Below are positions 16,200-24,015 of a DNA stretch of 64,000 nt, one piece after another (the first letter of the stretch is position 1; each line of letters starts with the position of its first letter). The position numbers and the translations under genes were made by a program. The stretch is from the NCBI GenBank assembly GCA_958448165.1, contig CAUDCW010000006.1:62001-126000 (forward strand), written 5' to 3'. The stretch is from an uncultured Oscillospiraceae bacterium (GTDB lineage: Bacteria; Bacillota; Clostridia; Oscillospirales; Acutalibacteraceae). The notes beneath the pieces are model-generated. The model did not search any database. It saw only the letters and a program-made list of their open reading frames with translations, and was not told the origin of the DNA.

Positions 16200-16733
16200 T
16201 TATTTTACGTTGAATTTTTCGTTGTAGGACTCAATTGCCGCCCTGATAACCTCGTGTGCAACCTCAACACCCTGAACCTCGTCAACGGCGGTGTCCTTGT
16301 TTTCAAGGTTCTTATAAACGGTGAAGAAATGGCACATTTCAGAGAAAATATGCTTCGGCAGCTGAGAAATATCCGTGTACTCGTTATATGTTGGGTCGTT
16401 GAACGGTATGGCGATAATCTTTTCATCGTTTCTGCCGTTGTCAACCATTCTGATAACACCGATAGGGTAGCAGCGTATAAGCGTCATAGGATATACGTCC
16501 TCACTGCACAGAACAAGCACGTCGAGCGGGTCGAGGTCGTCGCCGTATGTACGGGGGATAAAGCCATAGTTTGCCGGGTAGTGCGTTGAGGTGTAAAGAA
16601 TTCGGTCAAGCTTGAGAAGTCCCGTCTGCTTATCCATCTCATACTTGCATTTGCTGCCCTTAGGGATTTCGATAACGGCAACAAAATCGTTTTCGCCTAT
16701 CCTTGATGAATCAATATCGTGCCAGATGTTCAT
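16200..16733 (-). CDS. ppa: Inorganic pyrophosphatase, family I
   Basis: Hydrolyses pyrophosphate to two phosphates and pulls biosynthetic reactions forward. Motifs are VAVIEIPKGSKCKYE, the substrate loop HYPANYGFIPRTYGDDLDPLD with metal-binding aspartates, and VLVLCSEDVYP. ATG 16733 (MNIWHDID) gives the standard 177-residue protein; the longer frame is hydrophobic, unlike the family, and overlaps the promoter. AAAGGA is about twelve bases upstream, a little far. A good sigma-A promoter lies at 16789-16817 on the minus strand. Confidence 0.95.
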   Translation of the reverse strand: MNIWHDIDSSRIGENDFVAVIEIPKGSKCKYEMDKQTGLLKLDRILYTSTHYPANYGFIPRTYGDDLDPLDVLVLCSEDVYPMTLIRCYPIGVIRMVDNGRNDEKIIAIPFNDPTYNEYTDISQLPKHIFSEMCHFFTVYKNLENKDTAVDEVQGVEVAHEVIRAAIESYNEKFNVK

Positions 16734-16788
16734 AATAATTAACATTCCTTTCTCACACAAGATTATCAATTTAAAATATGATATATGA

Positions 16789-16817
16789 ATTGTACCACAT
16801 AAACAAAGGAAACGCAA
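16789..16817 (-). promoter_or_regulatory. Sigma-A promoter for ppa
   Basis: On the minus strand TTGCGT (16812-16817) and TACAAT (16789-16794) are separated by 17 bases, 55 bp before the ppa ATG. Confidence 0.75.
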
Positions 16818-16854
16818 GGATAATACAAAAATAACAAATAATTGAATAAAAAAC

Positions 16855-16883
16855 TTGCAAAATATAGACATATATGCTATAAT
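16855..16883 (+). promoter_or_regulatory. Sigma-A promoter for the GH13 gene
   Basis: TTGCAA (16855-16860), a 17-base spacer and TATAAT (16878-16883) with an upstream TG (extended -10). The start codon is 28 bp downstream, leaving a very short leader. Confidence 0.85.
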
Positions 16884-16911
16884 GTGAAAAAATTTTTCTG
16901 AGGTGATAGAA

Positions 16912-18498
16912 ATGGGAAGTTGGGTTAACGAGGCAGTATTTTATCAGATTTATCCAATCGGTTTTTGCGGAGCACCCGAATATAACGATTGCAAGCAGGA
17001 ATACCGCCTTGATAAAATAAAAGAATGGATACCCCATCTTAAGGCAATGAACGTAAATGCGCTTTATCTCGGCCCTGTGTTTGATTCTACAAAACACGGC
17101 TACGACACAAAGGACTATTACAGGGTTGACACCCGTCTGGGCGACAATGCGTCGTTCAAGTCAATCTGCGATGAGCTGCACGCAAACGGCATCAGAGTTG
17201 TGCTTGACGGCGTTTTCAACCACGTCGGACGTGAGTTCTGGGCGTTTAAGGATGTGCAGGAGAAGGGTCAGGGCAGTGAGTATTGCTCTTGGTTCCACAA
17301 TCTCAATTTCGGCGGCGGCAGCCCATGCGGCGACCCGTTCTGGTATGAGGGCTGGAACGGCCACTATGAGCTTGTAAAGCTCAATCTGCGCAATCCGGCT
17401 GTTGTTGACCACCTTATCGGAGCTGTTGGAATGTGGATGGACGAATTTGGTATCGACGGTCTGCGGCTTGATGCGGCTGACTGCATCGACTTCGACTTCT
17501 TCCGCCGCTTAAGAGAATTCTGCAAGGGCAAGAAGAGCGACTTCTGGCTTATGGGCGAGATTATCCACGGCGACTACAGCCGTTGGGCAAACCCGGAAAT
17601 GCTCGACAGTGTTACAAACTATGAATGCTACAAGGGTATTTATTCTTCACACAACGACCATAACTATTTTGAAATTGCACATTCCCTGCAAAGACAGTTT
17701 GCAAACGGCGGAATATACAAGAATATTTACACCTATAACTTCCTTGACAATCACGACGTAAACCGTCTTGCGAGCAACCTCAGGGATAAACGCCATCTCA
17801 AAAACTGCTACGCCGTTATGTACACAATGCCCGGCGCTCCGTCGGTTTATTACGGCAGTGAATGGGGAATAGAGGGTCAGCGCACATGGAACAACGATGA
17901 TGTTTTAAGACCCTGCCTTGATTTGAACAATATTCCGAATGCGGATAACGAGCTGTGCGATTATATTTCAAAGCTCGGCTACATCCGCCGTGCTCTGCCT
18001 GCAATAAAGGACGGAAGCTTTGAAAACACAGTCATCAAAAACGAGCAGCTTGTGTTCTGCCGCCGAGCGGAGGGGCAGACTGTTTATGTTGCATTTAACC
18101 TGTGCGACCATGACGAAAAAATCGGATTTAATGTCGACGGCGGCTACAGCACTCTTACAGATGTGCTAAATGACAACGAAAGCTTTGCGGCTTCCGGCTA
18201 TGTAGAGATAAACATTCCTGCCAACAGTGCAAGAATCCTTGTGCTCAATAACGGCGACTTCAGGATTGAATACAACGGTGAAAGCGCAAATCAATCTGTT
18301 GAACAGGCGCAGGAACAGGAGCAGGAACCGACACCGACGCCCCAAAAGCCTGTTGTCGGCGAAACTGCACGCAGAGCAGACGGCAGCGAATGTAAGATTG
18401 TTGCGATAACAACGGACTGCGAAACGGGCGAGGAAATCGTTGTTTACAGACAGCAGCCGACAGGCGACCTTAAAGCCGTATTATCAACTGAATTTTAA
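16912..18498 (+). CDS. Cytoplasmic GH13 alpha-glucanase (cyclomaltodextrinase/neopullulanase type) with C-terminal extension
   Basis: A 528-residue GH13 enzyme without signal peptide, expected to cut imported malto-oligosaccharides in the cytoplasm. The four GH13 regions are intact: VVLDGVFNHVG (about 96-106), GLRLDAAD with nucleophile Asp187, LMGEI with Glu216, and FLDNHDV with Asp282. The N-terminal CBM34 of classical neopullulanases is absent. After the catalytic and C-domains a Glu/Gln/Pro linker (about 460-480) leads to a ~48-residue tail containing VVGETARRADGS and TGEEIVVYR, which resembles DUF1653. ATG 16912 is preferred to GTG 16903 because GAGGTG overlaps the GTG and spaces well with the ATG. 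Exact specificity cannot be read from the sequence. Confidence 0.9.
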   Translation: MGSWVNEAVFYQIYPIGFCGAPEYNDCKQEYRLDKIKEWIPHLKAMNVNALYLGPVFDSTKHGYDTKDYYRVDTRLGDNASFKSICDELHANGIRVVLDGVFNHVGREFWAFKDVQEKGQGSEYCSWFHNLNFGGGSPCGDPFWYEGWNGHYELVKLNLRNPAVVDHLIGAVGMWMDEFGIDGLRLDAADCIDFDFFRRLREFCKGKKSDFWLMGEIIHGDYSRWANPEMLDSVTNYECYKGIYSSHNDHNYFEIAHSLQRQFANGGIYKNIYTYNFLDNHDVNRLASNLRDKRHLKNCYAVMYTMPGAPSVYYGSEWGIEGQRTWNNDDVLRPCLDLNNIPNADNELCDYISKLGYIRRALPAIKDGSFENTVIKNEQLVFCRRAEGQTVYVAFNLCDHDEKIGFNVDGGYSTLTDVLNDNESFAASGYVEINIPANSARILVLNNGDFRIEYNGESANQSVEQAQEQEQEPTPTPQKPVVGETARRADGSECKIVAITTDCETGEEIVVYRQQPTGDLKAVLSTEF

Positions 18499-18513
18499 TA
18501 AGAATTATTTCAC

Positions 18514-18547
18514 TGACGGAAGCGCACCGATGCTTCCGTCATTTTTT
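18514..18547 (+). terminator. Terminator of the cytoplasmic GH13 gene
   Basis: TGACGGAAGC (18514-18523) pairs perfectly with GCTTCCGTCA (18532-18541), followed by six Ts. Confidence 0.9.
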
Positions 18548-18634
18548 ATAAAAAAGATAAATAAAGTTTGTGAACTAATTTTTGCACTATCAGCGTCTAT
18601 TTTTTAAAAAGGAATTTACAATTTTTTTAAAACA

Positions 18635-18655
18635 TTGTACATATTTTATGTACAA
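18635..18655 (+). promoter_or_regulatory. Perfect palindrome upstream of the CBM26 pseudogene
   Basis: TTGTACAT and ATGTACAA flank a 5-base loop, 41 bp before the start codon. This is a plausible repressor operator. A candidate -10, GATAAT, follows at 18662-18667, but no well spaced -35 was found. Confidence 0.45.
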
Positions 18656-18695
18656 TAGTACGATAATATGTTTTTAAAGAGGAGGACACCAAAAA

Positions 18696-19474
18696 ATGAG
18701 CAAATCATTAAAAAAACTTGCAAACATAGTGTTGTAATCATGCTGCTTGTAAGCTGCATTTGCGTTGGTACGGTTACCACAAGTGCAGCACCGAGCGGCA
18801 CAACAGTCTATTTCAAAAACACCGATAACTGGTCGGCTGTTTATTGATATTCATGGGTTAACGGCGGCGATGACAAAGCTTGGCCGGTCACGGCAATGAC
18901 AGACGAGGGCAACGGCATTTTCAGCTATGTATCTACAAAGGCTTGCGACAAGGTTATTTTCAACAACAACAGCGGAACACAGACCGATACCATGAATTAC
19001 CCGGATGGCGAGTATAACTATTATGACTGCTCGGCAAAGATATGGGTGAATGCAGCCGGCGAAGAAAAGCCTGTTGAGCCTACTAAAGCGATAAAGTACT
19101 ATGTTGTAGGTAGTATTGCAGGCGGATGGAGTAAAAATGACAGCAACCTGATGACTGAGCAAGTTAACGGCACATACAAGGTTGTTGAGCATGGCGTACT
19201 GTACGGCACAAGCCTGAGCCTGTTTGTAAACGGTGATGCTGATGCAAATCTGAAGCTTGACGATAACAATCAGCCGATGAGCAAGGTTAAGCAGTATAAG
19301 GCAACCTCTACATCGCTTCGCGGTCTTGTAAAATTGAACGCAAGCGTTGGCACATATAAGGATATGGTTGTTTGCGCAAGAGGCTATATGATTATTCAGA
19401 ATAAGAGCACAGGAGAGCAAAGCGTTATTTACACTGATGTAGCAAAGGGCAGTTTTAACAATCCTATTCAGTAA
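18696..19474 (+). pseudogene. Secreted protein with CBM26-like starch-binding module, frameshifted
   Basis: AGAGGAGG and ATG 18696 open MSKSLKKLANI, a signal-peptide start, but the frame stops at TAA 18735. The next frame continues from about 18734 as VIMLLVSCICVGTVTTSAAP, the hydrophobic core and cleavage site, then TTVYFKNTDNWSAVY and an in-frame TGA at 18845, and from there a long open frame to 19474. The first domain (to about 19020) has CBM26 features: aromatic YSWVNGGDDKAWP and KVIFNNNSGTQTDTMNYP. The second part (IKYYVVGSIAGGWSKNDSNL) looks like another carbohydrate-binding beta domain. Two separate lesions suggest decay, though two sequencing errors cannot be excluded. Intact, it would be a non-catalytic secreted starch-binding protein. 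Confidence 0.72.
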
Positions 19475-19493
19475 ACCAAGGGAGAGAAGAAAA

Positions 19494-19721
19494 ATGATAA
19501 AAAAGGATATTTACGAGCCGGCAGAGATGGAGCTTGTTCTCTTTGACACCGAGGATGTTATTACAACAAGTAATCCCGGTGACTTAGACATCAACAACCC
19601 GATCTTGAGGGCGGTCCGGAAGAATAATTCTTACAGCAATTCAATAAGCATGGCGGCAGGCGGTTTATCCGTCTGCCGTGTTTTTTTAACAGCTGACTTG
19701 ACGGCAGAGACTAAAACATAA
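19494..19721 (+). CDS. Short peptide with DVITTS motif, RiPP-precursor-like; probable frameshift
   Basis: GGGAGAGAAG precedes ATG 19494. The peptide begins MIKKDIYEPAEMELVLFDTE and continues DVITTSNPGDLDINNP. Short proteins with this P-E-M-E-x-x-x-F-x-x-E-D-V-I-T-T-S pattern are common in clostridia next to PqqD/kinase-type modification genes. After NNP the annotated frame turns into an unlikely tail that reads through a terminator hairpin. Moving one base at about 19600 gives DLEGGPEE and a TAA at 19625, just before the terminator, which is the more natural ending. So either the gene carries a one-base deletion in the CCC/CCG run or the assembly does. A precursor role is inference from gene context. 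Confidence 0.55.
   Translation: MIKKDIYEPAEMELVLFDTEDVITTSNPGDLDINNPILRAVRKNNSYSNSISMAAGGLSVCRVFLTADLTAETKT
19654..19687 (+). terminator. Terminator after the short DVITTS peptide
   Basis: CGGCAGGCGG (19654-19663) pairs with CCGTCTGCCG (19669-19678, one G-T pair) and is followed by TGTTTTTTT. It overlaps the end of the longest peptide frame, which argues that the true stop lies before it. Confidence 0.85.
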
Positions 19722-19781
19722 TAAAATAGTACCAATGTTTCAGCCGGTATTATAACATGGCAGTCTGGCAGGTGATTACTT

Positions 19782-20513
19782 TTGATTACAAGAACATATA
19801 AAATAGCCGATAAGATAATCAGCATCAATTCCCTGTATGAAGCGGTGCATACGCTTTGCCGTGAATATGCCTTTGACGGTGAGGCTGACTTTTTTGTGAC
19901 GTCAACAATGCGTGATATTGCATTTGAACGTGAAAAATCAGACCGTGAAGCGCTTGCCGAGGGCAGAAAGCCGCAGGATTTTTCCGATGATTATCTCGAA
20001 ACACTTGCACTTTATCGCAAAATAGCGGATAATATGGTAGAGAGCGACTGCATACTGTTTCACGGCTCGGCAATTGCGCTTGACGGCGAGGGCTACCTTT
20101 TTACCGCAAAAAGCGGAACAGGAAAATCAACCCACACGGCACTGTGGCGCAGGGTTTTCGGTGAGCGTGCCGTTATGATAAATGACGACAAGCCGCTTAT
20201 CCGCATACAAAACGGCATCGCAACGGTTTACGGCACGCCGTGGAACGGCAAGCACCGTCTTGGCCGCAATATTTCAGCGCCGCTCAAGGCTATTTGCATA
20301 TTGGCAAGAGCGCAGGAAAACCGAATCGCAAGCATTGACAAGCGCACTGCACTGCCAATGCTTGTTCAGCAGACTCACAGACCTGCCGATGTGCAGAAAA
20401 CGGCAAAGACTCTGCAGCTTATCGACAGCCTTGCAAACTCCGTTTCACTCTACCGTCTTGGCTGCAATATGAACATTACAGCGGCGCAGGCAGCTTATGA
20501 AGCAATGAAATGA
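19782..20513 (+). CDS. HPr-kinase-like P-loop protein of RiPP-type clusters
   Basis: A 243-residue protein whose C-terminal half carries the HprK-like kinase core: LFHGSAIAL, Walker A AKSGTGKST (about 109-117), MINDDKP and GTPWNGKHRLG. The HPr-binding N-terminal domain of true HprK is missing. Homologues occur in lasso-peptide and related clusters, where the characterised ones phosphorylate the precursor. The start is TTG 19782 with CAGGTG nine bases upstream; no in-frame ATG fits. It is followed within 9 bp by the PqqD gene and then by a signal peptidase, so the three form one operon. Its substrate may be the short peptide at 19494, which is inference. Confidence 0.8.
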   Translation: MITRTYKIADKIISINSLYEAVHTLCREYAFDGEADFFVTSTMRDIAFEREKSDREALAEGRKPQDFSDDYLETLALYRKIADNMVESDCILFHGSAIALDGEGYLFTAKSGTGKSTHTALWRRVFGERAVMINDDKPLIRIQNGIATVYGTPWNGKHRLGRNISAPLKAICILARAQENRIASIDKRTALPMLVQQTHRPADVQKTAKTLQLIDSLANSVSLYRLGCNMNITAAQAAYEAMK

Positions 20514-20522
20514 GGGAATAAT

Positions 20523-20780
20523 ATGAAGCTTAAGAACAGTTTTGTCACATACAATTCTGACGGTGAGCAGATAATGGTTTCAACCGGTGCCGATTTCAGC
20601 GGACTTGTCCGCAGCAACAAGACGGCGGCGTTCATTGTTGAACAGCTTAAGGCTGAAACAACACAGGAGAAAATCGTTGATAACGTGCTGGCAAAATATG
20701 ACGCAGACAGAACGGTTGTTGAGGATGATGTTAAAATGGTGCTTGACACACTAAAAAGAATAGGTGCGCTTGATGAATAG
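20523..20780 (+). CDS. PqqD-family peptide-binding protein
   Basis: An 85-residue PqqD-like protein, the RiPP recognition element fold that binds precursor leader peptides and presents them to modifying enzymes. Typical features are the N-terminal beta region NSFVTYNSDGEQIMVSTG, then FSGLVRSNKTAAFIVEQL and a C-terminal helix DVKMVLDTLKRIGAL. GAGGGAAT stands before the ATG. It overlaps the following peptidase gene by eight bases. No radical SAM enzyme, cyclase or transglutaminase-like maturase is nearby, so the usual partners are absent. Confidence 0.85.
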   Translation: MKLKNSFVTYNSDGEQIMVSTGADFSGLVRSNKTAAFIVEQLKAETTQEKIVDNVLAKYDADRTVVEDDVKMVLDTLKRIGALDE

Positions 20781-21216
20781 CACATTTGAGCAGGAGCTTG
20801 AAAAAAACGGCAGGTTAGTCTATACAAATGTCGGCGACAGTATGATGCCGCTTTTGCGCCAGAGGCGTGATCTGATAATCATAGAAAAGCCGAAGGGCAG
20901 GCTGAAAAAATACGATGTGCCGCTTTATAAACGCCCAAGCGGACAGTATGTTCTGCACAGGATACTCAAGGTTCGGCAGAATGACTATGTAATCTGCGGC
21001 GACAACCGATATCGCCGTGAATTCGGCGTTACCGACGAGCAGATAATCGGCGTTCTCACAGGCTTTGTCCGTGACGGAAAAACCTACTCGACAGATAACA
21101 AGGGATATAAAGTATATGTTCATTTATGGTGCAATTTTTACTGGATTCGCGCCTTTGTGATAAGAAGCAGGACTTTTATCAGCAGGCTTTTCAAATGGCT
21201 GCACAGAAGTAAATAA
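20773..21216 (+). CDS. S26-family signal peptidase, ER/SipW-type catalytic site
   Basis: A 147-residue S24/S26 peptidase with GDSMMP (Ser23), VLHRI (His62) and CGDNR (Asp77). His in place of the bacterial Lys marks the ER-type Ser-His-Asp signal peptidases such as SipW. The usual N-terminal membrane anchor is missing; a moderately hydrophobic, basic stretch near the C-terminus (VYVHLWCNFYWIRAFVIR) could attach it to the membrane. ATG 20773, inside the end of the PqqD gene and six bases after AGGTG, is preferred to GTG 20764. In this operon it probably removes a leader or signal from a modified peptide. Confidence 0.82.
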   Translation: MNSTFEQELEKNGRLVYTNVGDSMMPLLRQRRDLIIIEKPKGRLKKYDVPLYKRPSGQYVLHRILKVRQNDYVICGDNRYRREFGVTDEQIIGVLTGFVRDGKTYSTDNKGYKVYVHLWCNFYWIRAFVIRSRTFISRLFKWLHRSK

Positions 21217-21248
21217 GAAGAATATTGTCAAAGGAAAGGAAGAAAAAT

Positions 21249-22853
21249 ATGATAACTGTAACCGATGTCAGCTTAAGCTTCAGCGGTCAGCCGCTGTTTA
21301 CTGACGTAAATCTCAAATTCACGCCGGGCAACTGCTACGGCATTATAGGCGCAAACGGAGCCGGTAAATCAACCTTTTTAAAGCTCCTCTCGGGCGAGCT
21401 TGAAACCACAAAGGGCGAAATCACAATACCTGAAAACGTCAGAATGTCTGTGCTCAAGCAGGACCATTTTGCGTTTGACTCCCACACTGTGCTTGATACG
21501 GTAATCTACGGCAATAAAAAGCTGTACGATATTATGAAAGAAAAGGACGAGATCTATGCAAAGCCCGACTTCAGCGACGAGGACGGACTGCGTGCCTCTG
21601 AGCTTGAGGCGGAATTTGCCGAGCTTGACGGCTGGGAGGCAGAAAGCGATGCATCAAAGCTTATACAGGGTCTGGGTCTTGACGAAAGCCTGCTCTATTC
21701 ACAGATGAGCTCGCTCACAGGTAACGAAAAGGTCAAGGTTCTGCTTGCCCAGGCGCTTTTCGGCAATCCTGATATTATCCTGCTGGACGAGCCGACAAAC
21801 AACCTCGACGTTATGGCGATAAACTGGCTTGAGGACTTCCTGCTTGATTATGAGGGCACGGTTATTGTTGTCAGCCACGACAGACATTTTCTTAACACCG
21901 TATGCACTCACATTGTTGACGTTGACTACACCAAAATCAAGATGTATGTCGGCAACTATGAGTTCTGGTATGAATCAAGCCAGATGATGCAGGCGATGGT
22001 GAAACAGCAGAACAAAAAGGCAGAGGAAAAGATAAAAGAGCTGCAAAGCTTTATTCAGCGTTTCTCGGCGAATAAGTCAAAGTCAAAGCAGGCAACCTCA
22101 AGAAAAAAGCTGCTTGAAAAGCTGTCAGTTGCTGAAATGCCGGCGTCAAGCCGCCGTTATCCGTTTGTCGGCTTTACTCAGGACAGAGAGGTCGGCAAGG
22201 AAATCCTGACCGTTGAGGGACTTTCAAAAACGGTTGACGGCGTCAAGGTGCTTGACAATGTTTCTTTCCGTGTGGAAAAGGGCAACAAGATTGCGTTCCT
22301 CAGCGAAAACGAAATTGCAATTACAACGCTGTTTGAAATTCTTATGGGAAATCTTGAACCCGATGAGGGCAGCTTCAAATGGGGCGTAAGCACAAGCCAG
22401 TCGTACTTTCCGCTTGACAACACCTCATATTTTGAAGGCTGTGACAAGAGTATTCTCGAATGGCTCGGCGAATACAATCAGAGCAACGACAGAACAGAAA
22501 CATATCTGCGCGGCTTCCTCGGCAGAATGTTATTCTCGGGCGAAGACGTGTTCAAGCCCGTCAAGGTTCTCTCCGGCGGTGAAAAGGTAAGGTGTATGCT
22601 CGCCAGAATGATGATGTTCGGCTCAAACGTGCTTGTGCTTGACCAGCCGACAAACCACCTTGACCTTGAGTCGATAACAGCCGTCAACAACGGACTCAAA
22701 AACTTCAAGGGCATAGTGCTTTTCTCGTCGCACGACCACGAGTTCATTTCAACGGTTGCCAACAGAATTATTTTCATCAAGCCGCAGGGAATACAGGATA
22801 TCACCCAGAGCTATGACGAGTATCTTGAACAGAATATGCTGACAAGACAGTGA
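21249..22853 (+). CDS. ABC-F ATPase, YbiT-like
   Basis: A 534-residue soluble protein with two ABC ATPase domains and no membrane part, the ABC-F layout of ribosome-associated factors. Domain 1: Walker A GANGAGKST (about 36-44), signature-like SSLTGNEKV and Walker B LLDEPTNNLD. Domain 2: signature LSGGEKVRCMLAR and LDQPTNHLD; its Walker A is degenerate (FLSENEIAITT), a known trait of YbiT-type members. A charged linker (about 245-300) separates them. ATG 21249 follows AAAGGAAG; the earlier ATG would add eight residues unlike the family. Role: translation factor or antibiotic protection, not transport. Confidence 0.9.
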   Translation: MITVTDVSLSFSGQPLFTDVNLKFTPGNCYGIIGANGAGKSTFLKLLSGELETTKGEITIPENVRMSVLKQDHFAFDSHTVLDTVIYGNKKLYDIMKEKDEIYAKPDFSDEDGLRASELEAEFAELDGWEAESDASKLIQGLGLDESLLYSQMSSLTGNEKVKVLLAQALFGNPDIILLDEPTNNLDVMAINWLEDFLLDYEGTVIVVSHDRHFLNTVCTHIVDVDYTKIKMYVGNYEFWYESSQMMQAMVKQQNKKAEEKIKELQSFIQRFSANKSKSKQATSRKKLLEKLSVAEMPASSRRYPFVGFTQDREVGKEILTVEGLSKTVDGVKVLDNVSFRVEKGNKIAFLSENEIAITTLFEILMGNLEPDEGSFKWGVSTSQSYFPLDNTSYFEGCDKSILEWLGEYNQSNDRTETYLRGFLGRMLFSGEDVFKPVKVLSGGEKVRCMLARMMMFGSNVLVLDQPTNHLDLESITAVNNGLKNFKGIVLFSSHDHEFISTVANRIIFIKPQGIQDITQSYDEYLEQNMLTRQ

Positions 22854-23040
22854 TAGGCGCGGCGGAGCCGAAGTGAAGAAAGAAGCGAGAAAAGAGAAGA
22901 GTTGTGGTTGTCGCCGCAAGCGGCTCCGATTTCAAAGAATACCGGTAATGATTTTTTTGATTCAAAGCGCAGCGAAGCTGCGATAACCTTTACTTCAACT
23001 CTCCACTCTCAACTCTCCACTCTCGCAAGAGCCGTAATCC
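22854..23040. repeat. Gene-free stretch with dispersed hairpin and polypyrimidine repeats
   Basis: No gene is seen. GTTGTGGTTGTCGCCGC (22901-22917) matches GTTGCGGTTGTCGCCGC at 13522-13538 in 16 of 17 bases. A related inverted copy containing GAAGCTGCGATAAC lies at 22982-22995, followed by near-tandem TCAACTCTCCACTC units to 23025, and is similar to 46483-46525. These look like copies of one short mobile hairpin family. Confidence 0.5.
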
Positions 23041-23064
23041 GACAACTTAAAACATACTTTTATG

Positions 23065-23093
23065 AGCTGTGCATTTTCGCACAGCTTTTTTGT
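23065..23093 (+). terminator. Hairpin terminator downstream of the ABC-F gene
   Basis: AGCTGTGC (23065-23072) pairs with GCACAGCT (23079-23086), followed by TTTTTTG. It is 210 bp after the ABC-F stop, beyond the repeat block. Confidence 0.75.
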
Positions 23094-23211
23094 TTTTCAA
23101 TTTCGCAAACAAAACTGACCTATAAAAGGCTGAATAATTATCAGCAACTTGCTTACTGTCCTTTCGTCTGTGTGTTTTTTAACAATTTAGCCACCAATAA
23201 ACTCCAAAATA

Positions 23212-23220
23212 TGATATAAT
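23212..23220 (+). promoter_or_regulatory. Extended -10 promoter for the MacB-type ABC pair
   Basis: TGATATAAT matches TGnTATAAT. It lies 69 bp before the start codon; the -35 region is weak. Confidence 0.55.
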
Positions 23221-23288
23221 TATTATATAAACTTCAAAAAGTGCCGATTCAAGACAAAATAACTGTTTGCTTAAGGAGATGTATAGTT

Positions 23289-23993
23289 ATGCCGCAGCTT
23301 GTGAAATTTGAAAACGTAAAAAAGATTTATAAAATGGGCGAGGTCAGCATCAATGCCCTTGACGGCGTCAGCTTTGAGATTAACGAGGGTGAGTTCGCTG
23401 TTGTTGTCGGCTCAAGCGGAGCAGGCAAAACAACAGTGCTTAATATTCTCGGCGGTATGGACAGCGCAAGCAGCGGCACAGTGACCGTTGCCGGGCGTGA
23501 TATTACCGCACTCAAGGGCAAGGAGCTTATCGCCTATCGCCGTTTTGATATCGGCTTTGTTTTTCAGTTCTACAACCTTGTGCCGAATCTTACGGCAAAA
23601 GAAAATGTCGAGCTTGCTGCGCAGATTTGCAACGACCCAATGGACGCTCTGACGGCTCTTGAAAGCGTGGGCCTTGAGGAGCGTGTTGACAATTTTCCGG
23701 CTCAGCTTTCGGGCGGCGAACAGCAGAGAGTGTCAATCGCCAGAGCACTTGCAAAGCGTCCGAAGCTTCTGCTTTGTGACGAACCGACCGGTGCGCTCGA
23801 CTACAACACAGGCAAAACGATTCTGAAGCTCTTGCAGGACAAATGCCGCAACGACGGTATGACGGTTGTGCTGATTACGCATAACTCGGCGATAACGCCG
23901 ATGGCAGACAGAGTTATAAAAATGAAAAGCGGAAAGATAACAAGCAATGAAATCAATCGCAATCCGGTGTCGGTCGAAGATATCGAGTGGTGA
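23289..23993 (+). CDS. ABC transporter ATP-binding protein, LolD/MacB type
   Basis: A 234-residue ATPase with Walker A GSSGAGKTT, Q-loop VFQFYNL, signature LSGGEQQRVSIARAL, Walker B LLLCDEPTGALD and switch His in ITHNS. The family powers FtsX-like permeases that work as mechanotransmission or peptide-handling systems rather than ordinary importers. ATG 23289 follows AAGGAGATG; the longer frame from 23241 starts in the leader. The permease gene begins 22 bp downstream. Confidence 0.92.
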   Translation: MPQLVKFENVKKIYKMGEVSINALDGVSFEINEGEFAVVVGSSGAGKTTVLNILGGMDSASSGTVTVAGRDITALKGKELIAYRRFDIGFVFQFYNLVPNLTAKENVELAAQICNDPMDALTALESVGLEERVDNFPAQLSGGEQQRVSIARALAKRPKLLLCDEPTGALDYNTGKTILKLLQDKCRNDGMTVVLITHNSAITPMADRVIKMKSGKITSNEINRNPVSVEDIEW

Positions 23994-24015
23994 TTTTCGG
24001 CATTTCTGAAAGTGA

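Noticed and set aside
21249..22853. ABC-F protein as exporter of the neighbouring peptide system
   Set aside because: It has no membrane domain and is built like a ribosome-associated ABC-F factor, so it is unlikely to be a transporter.
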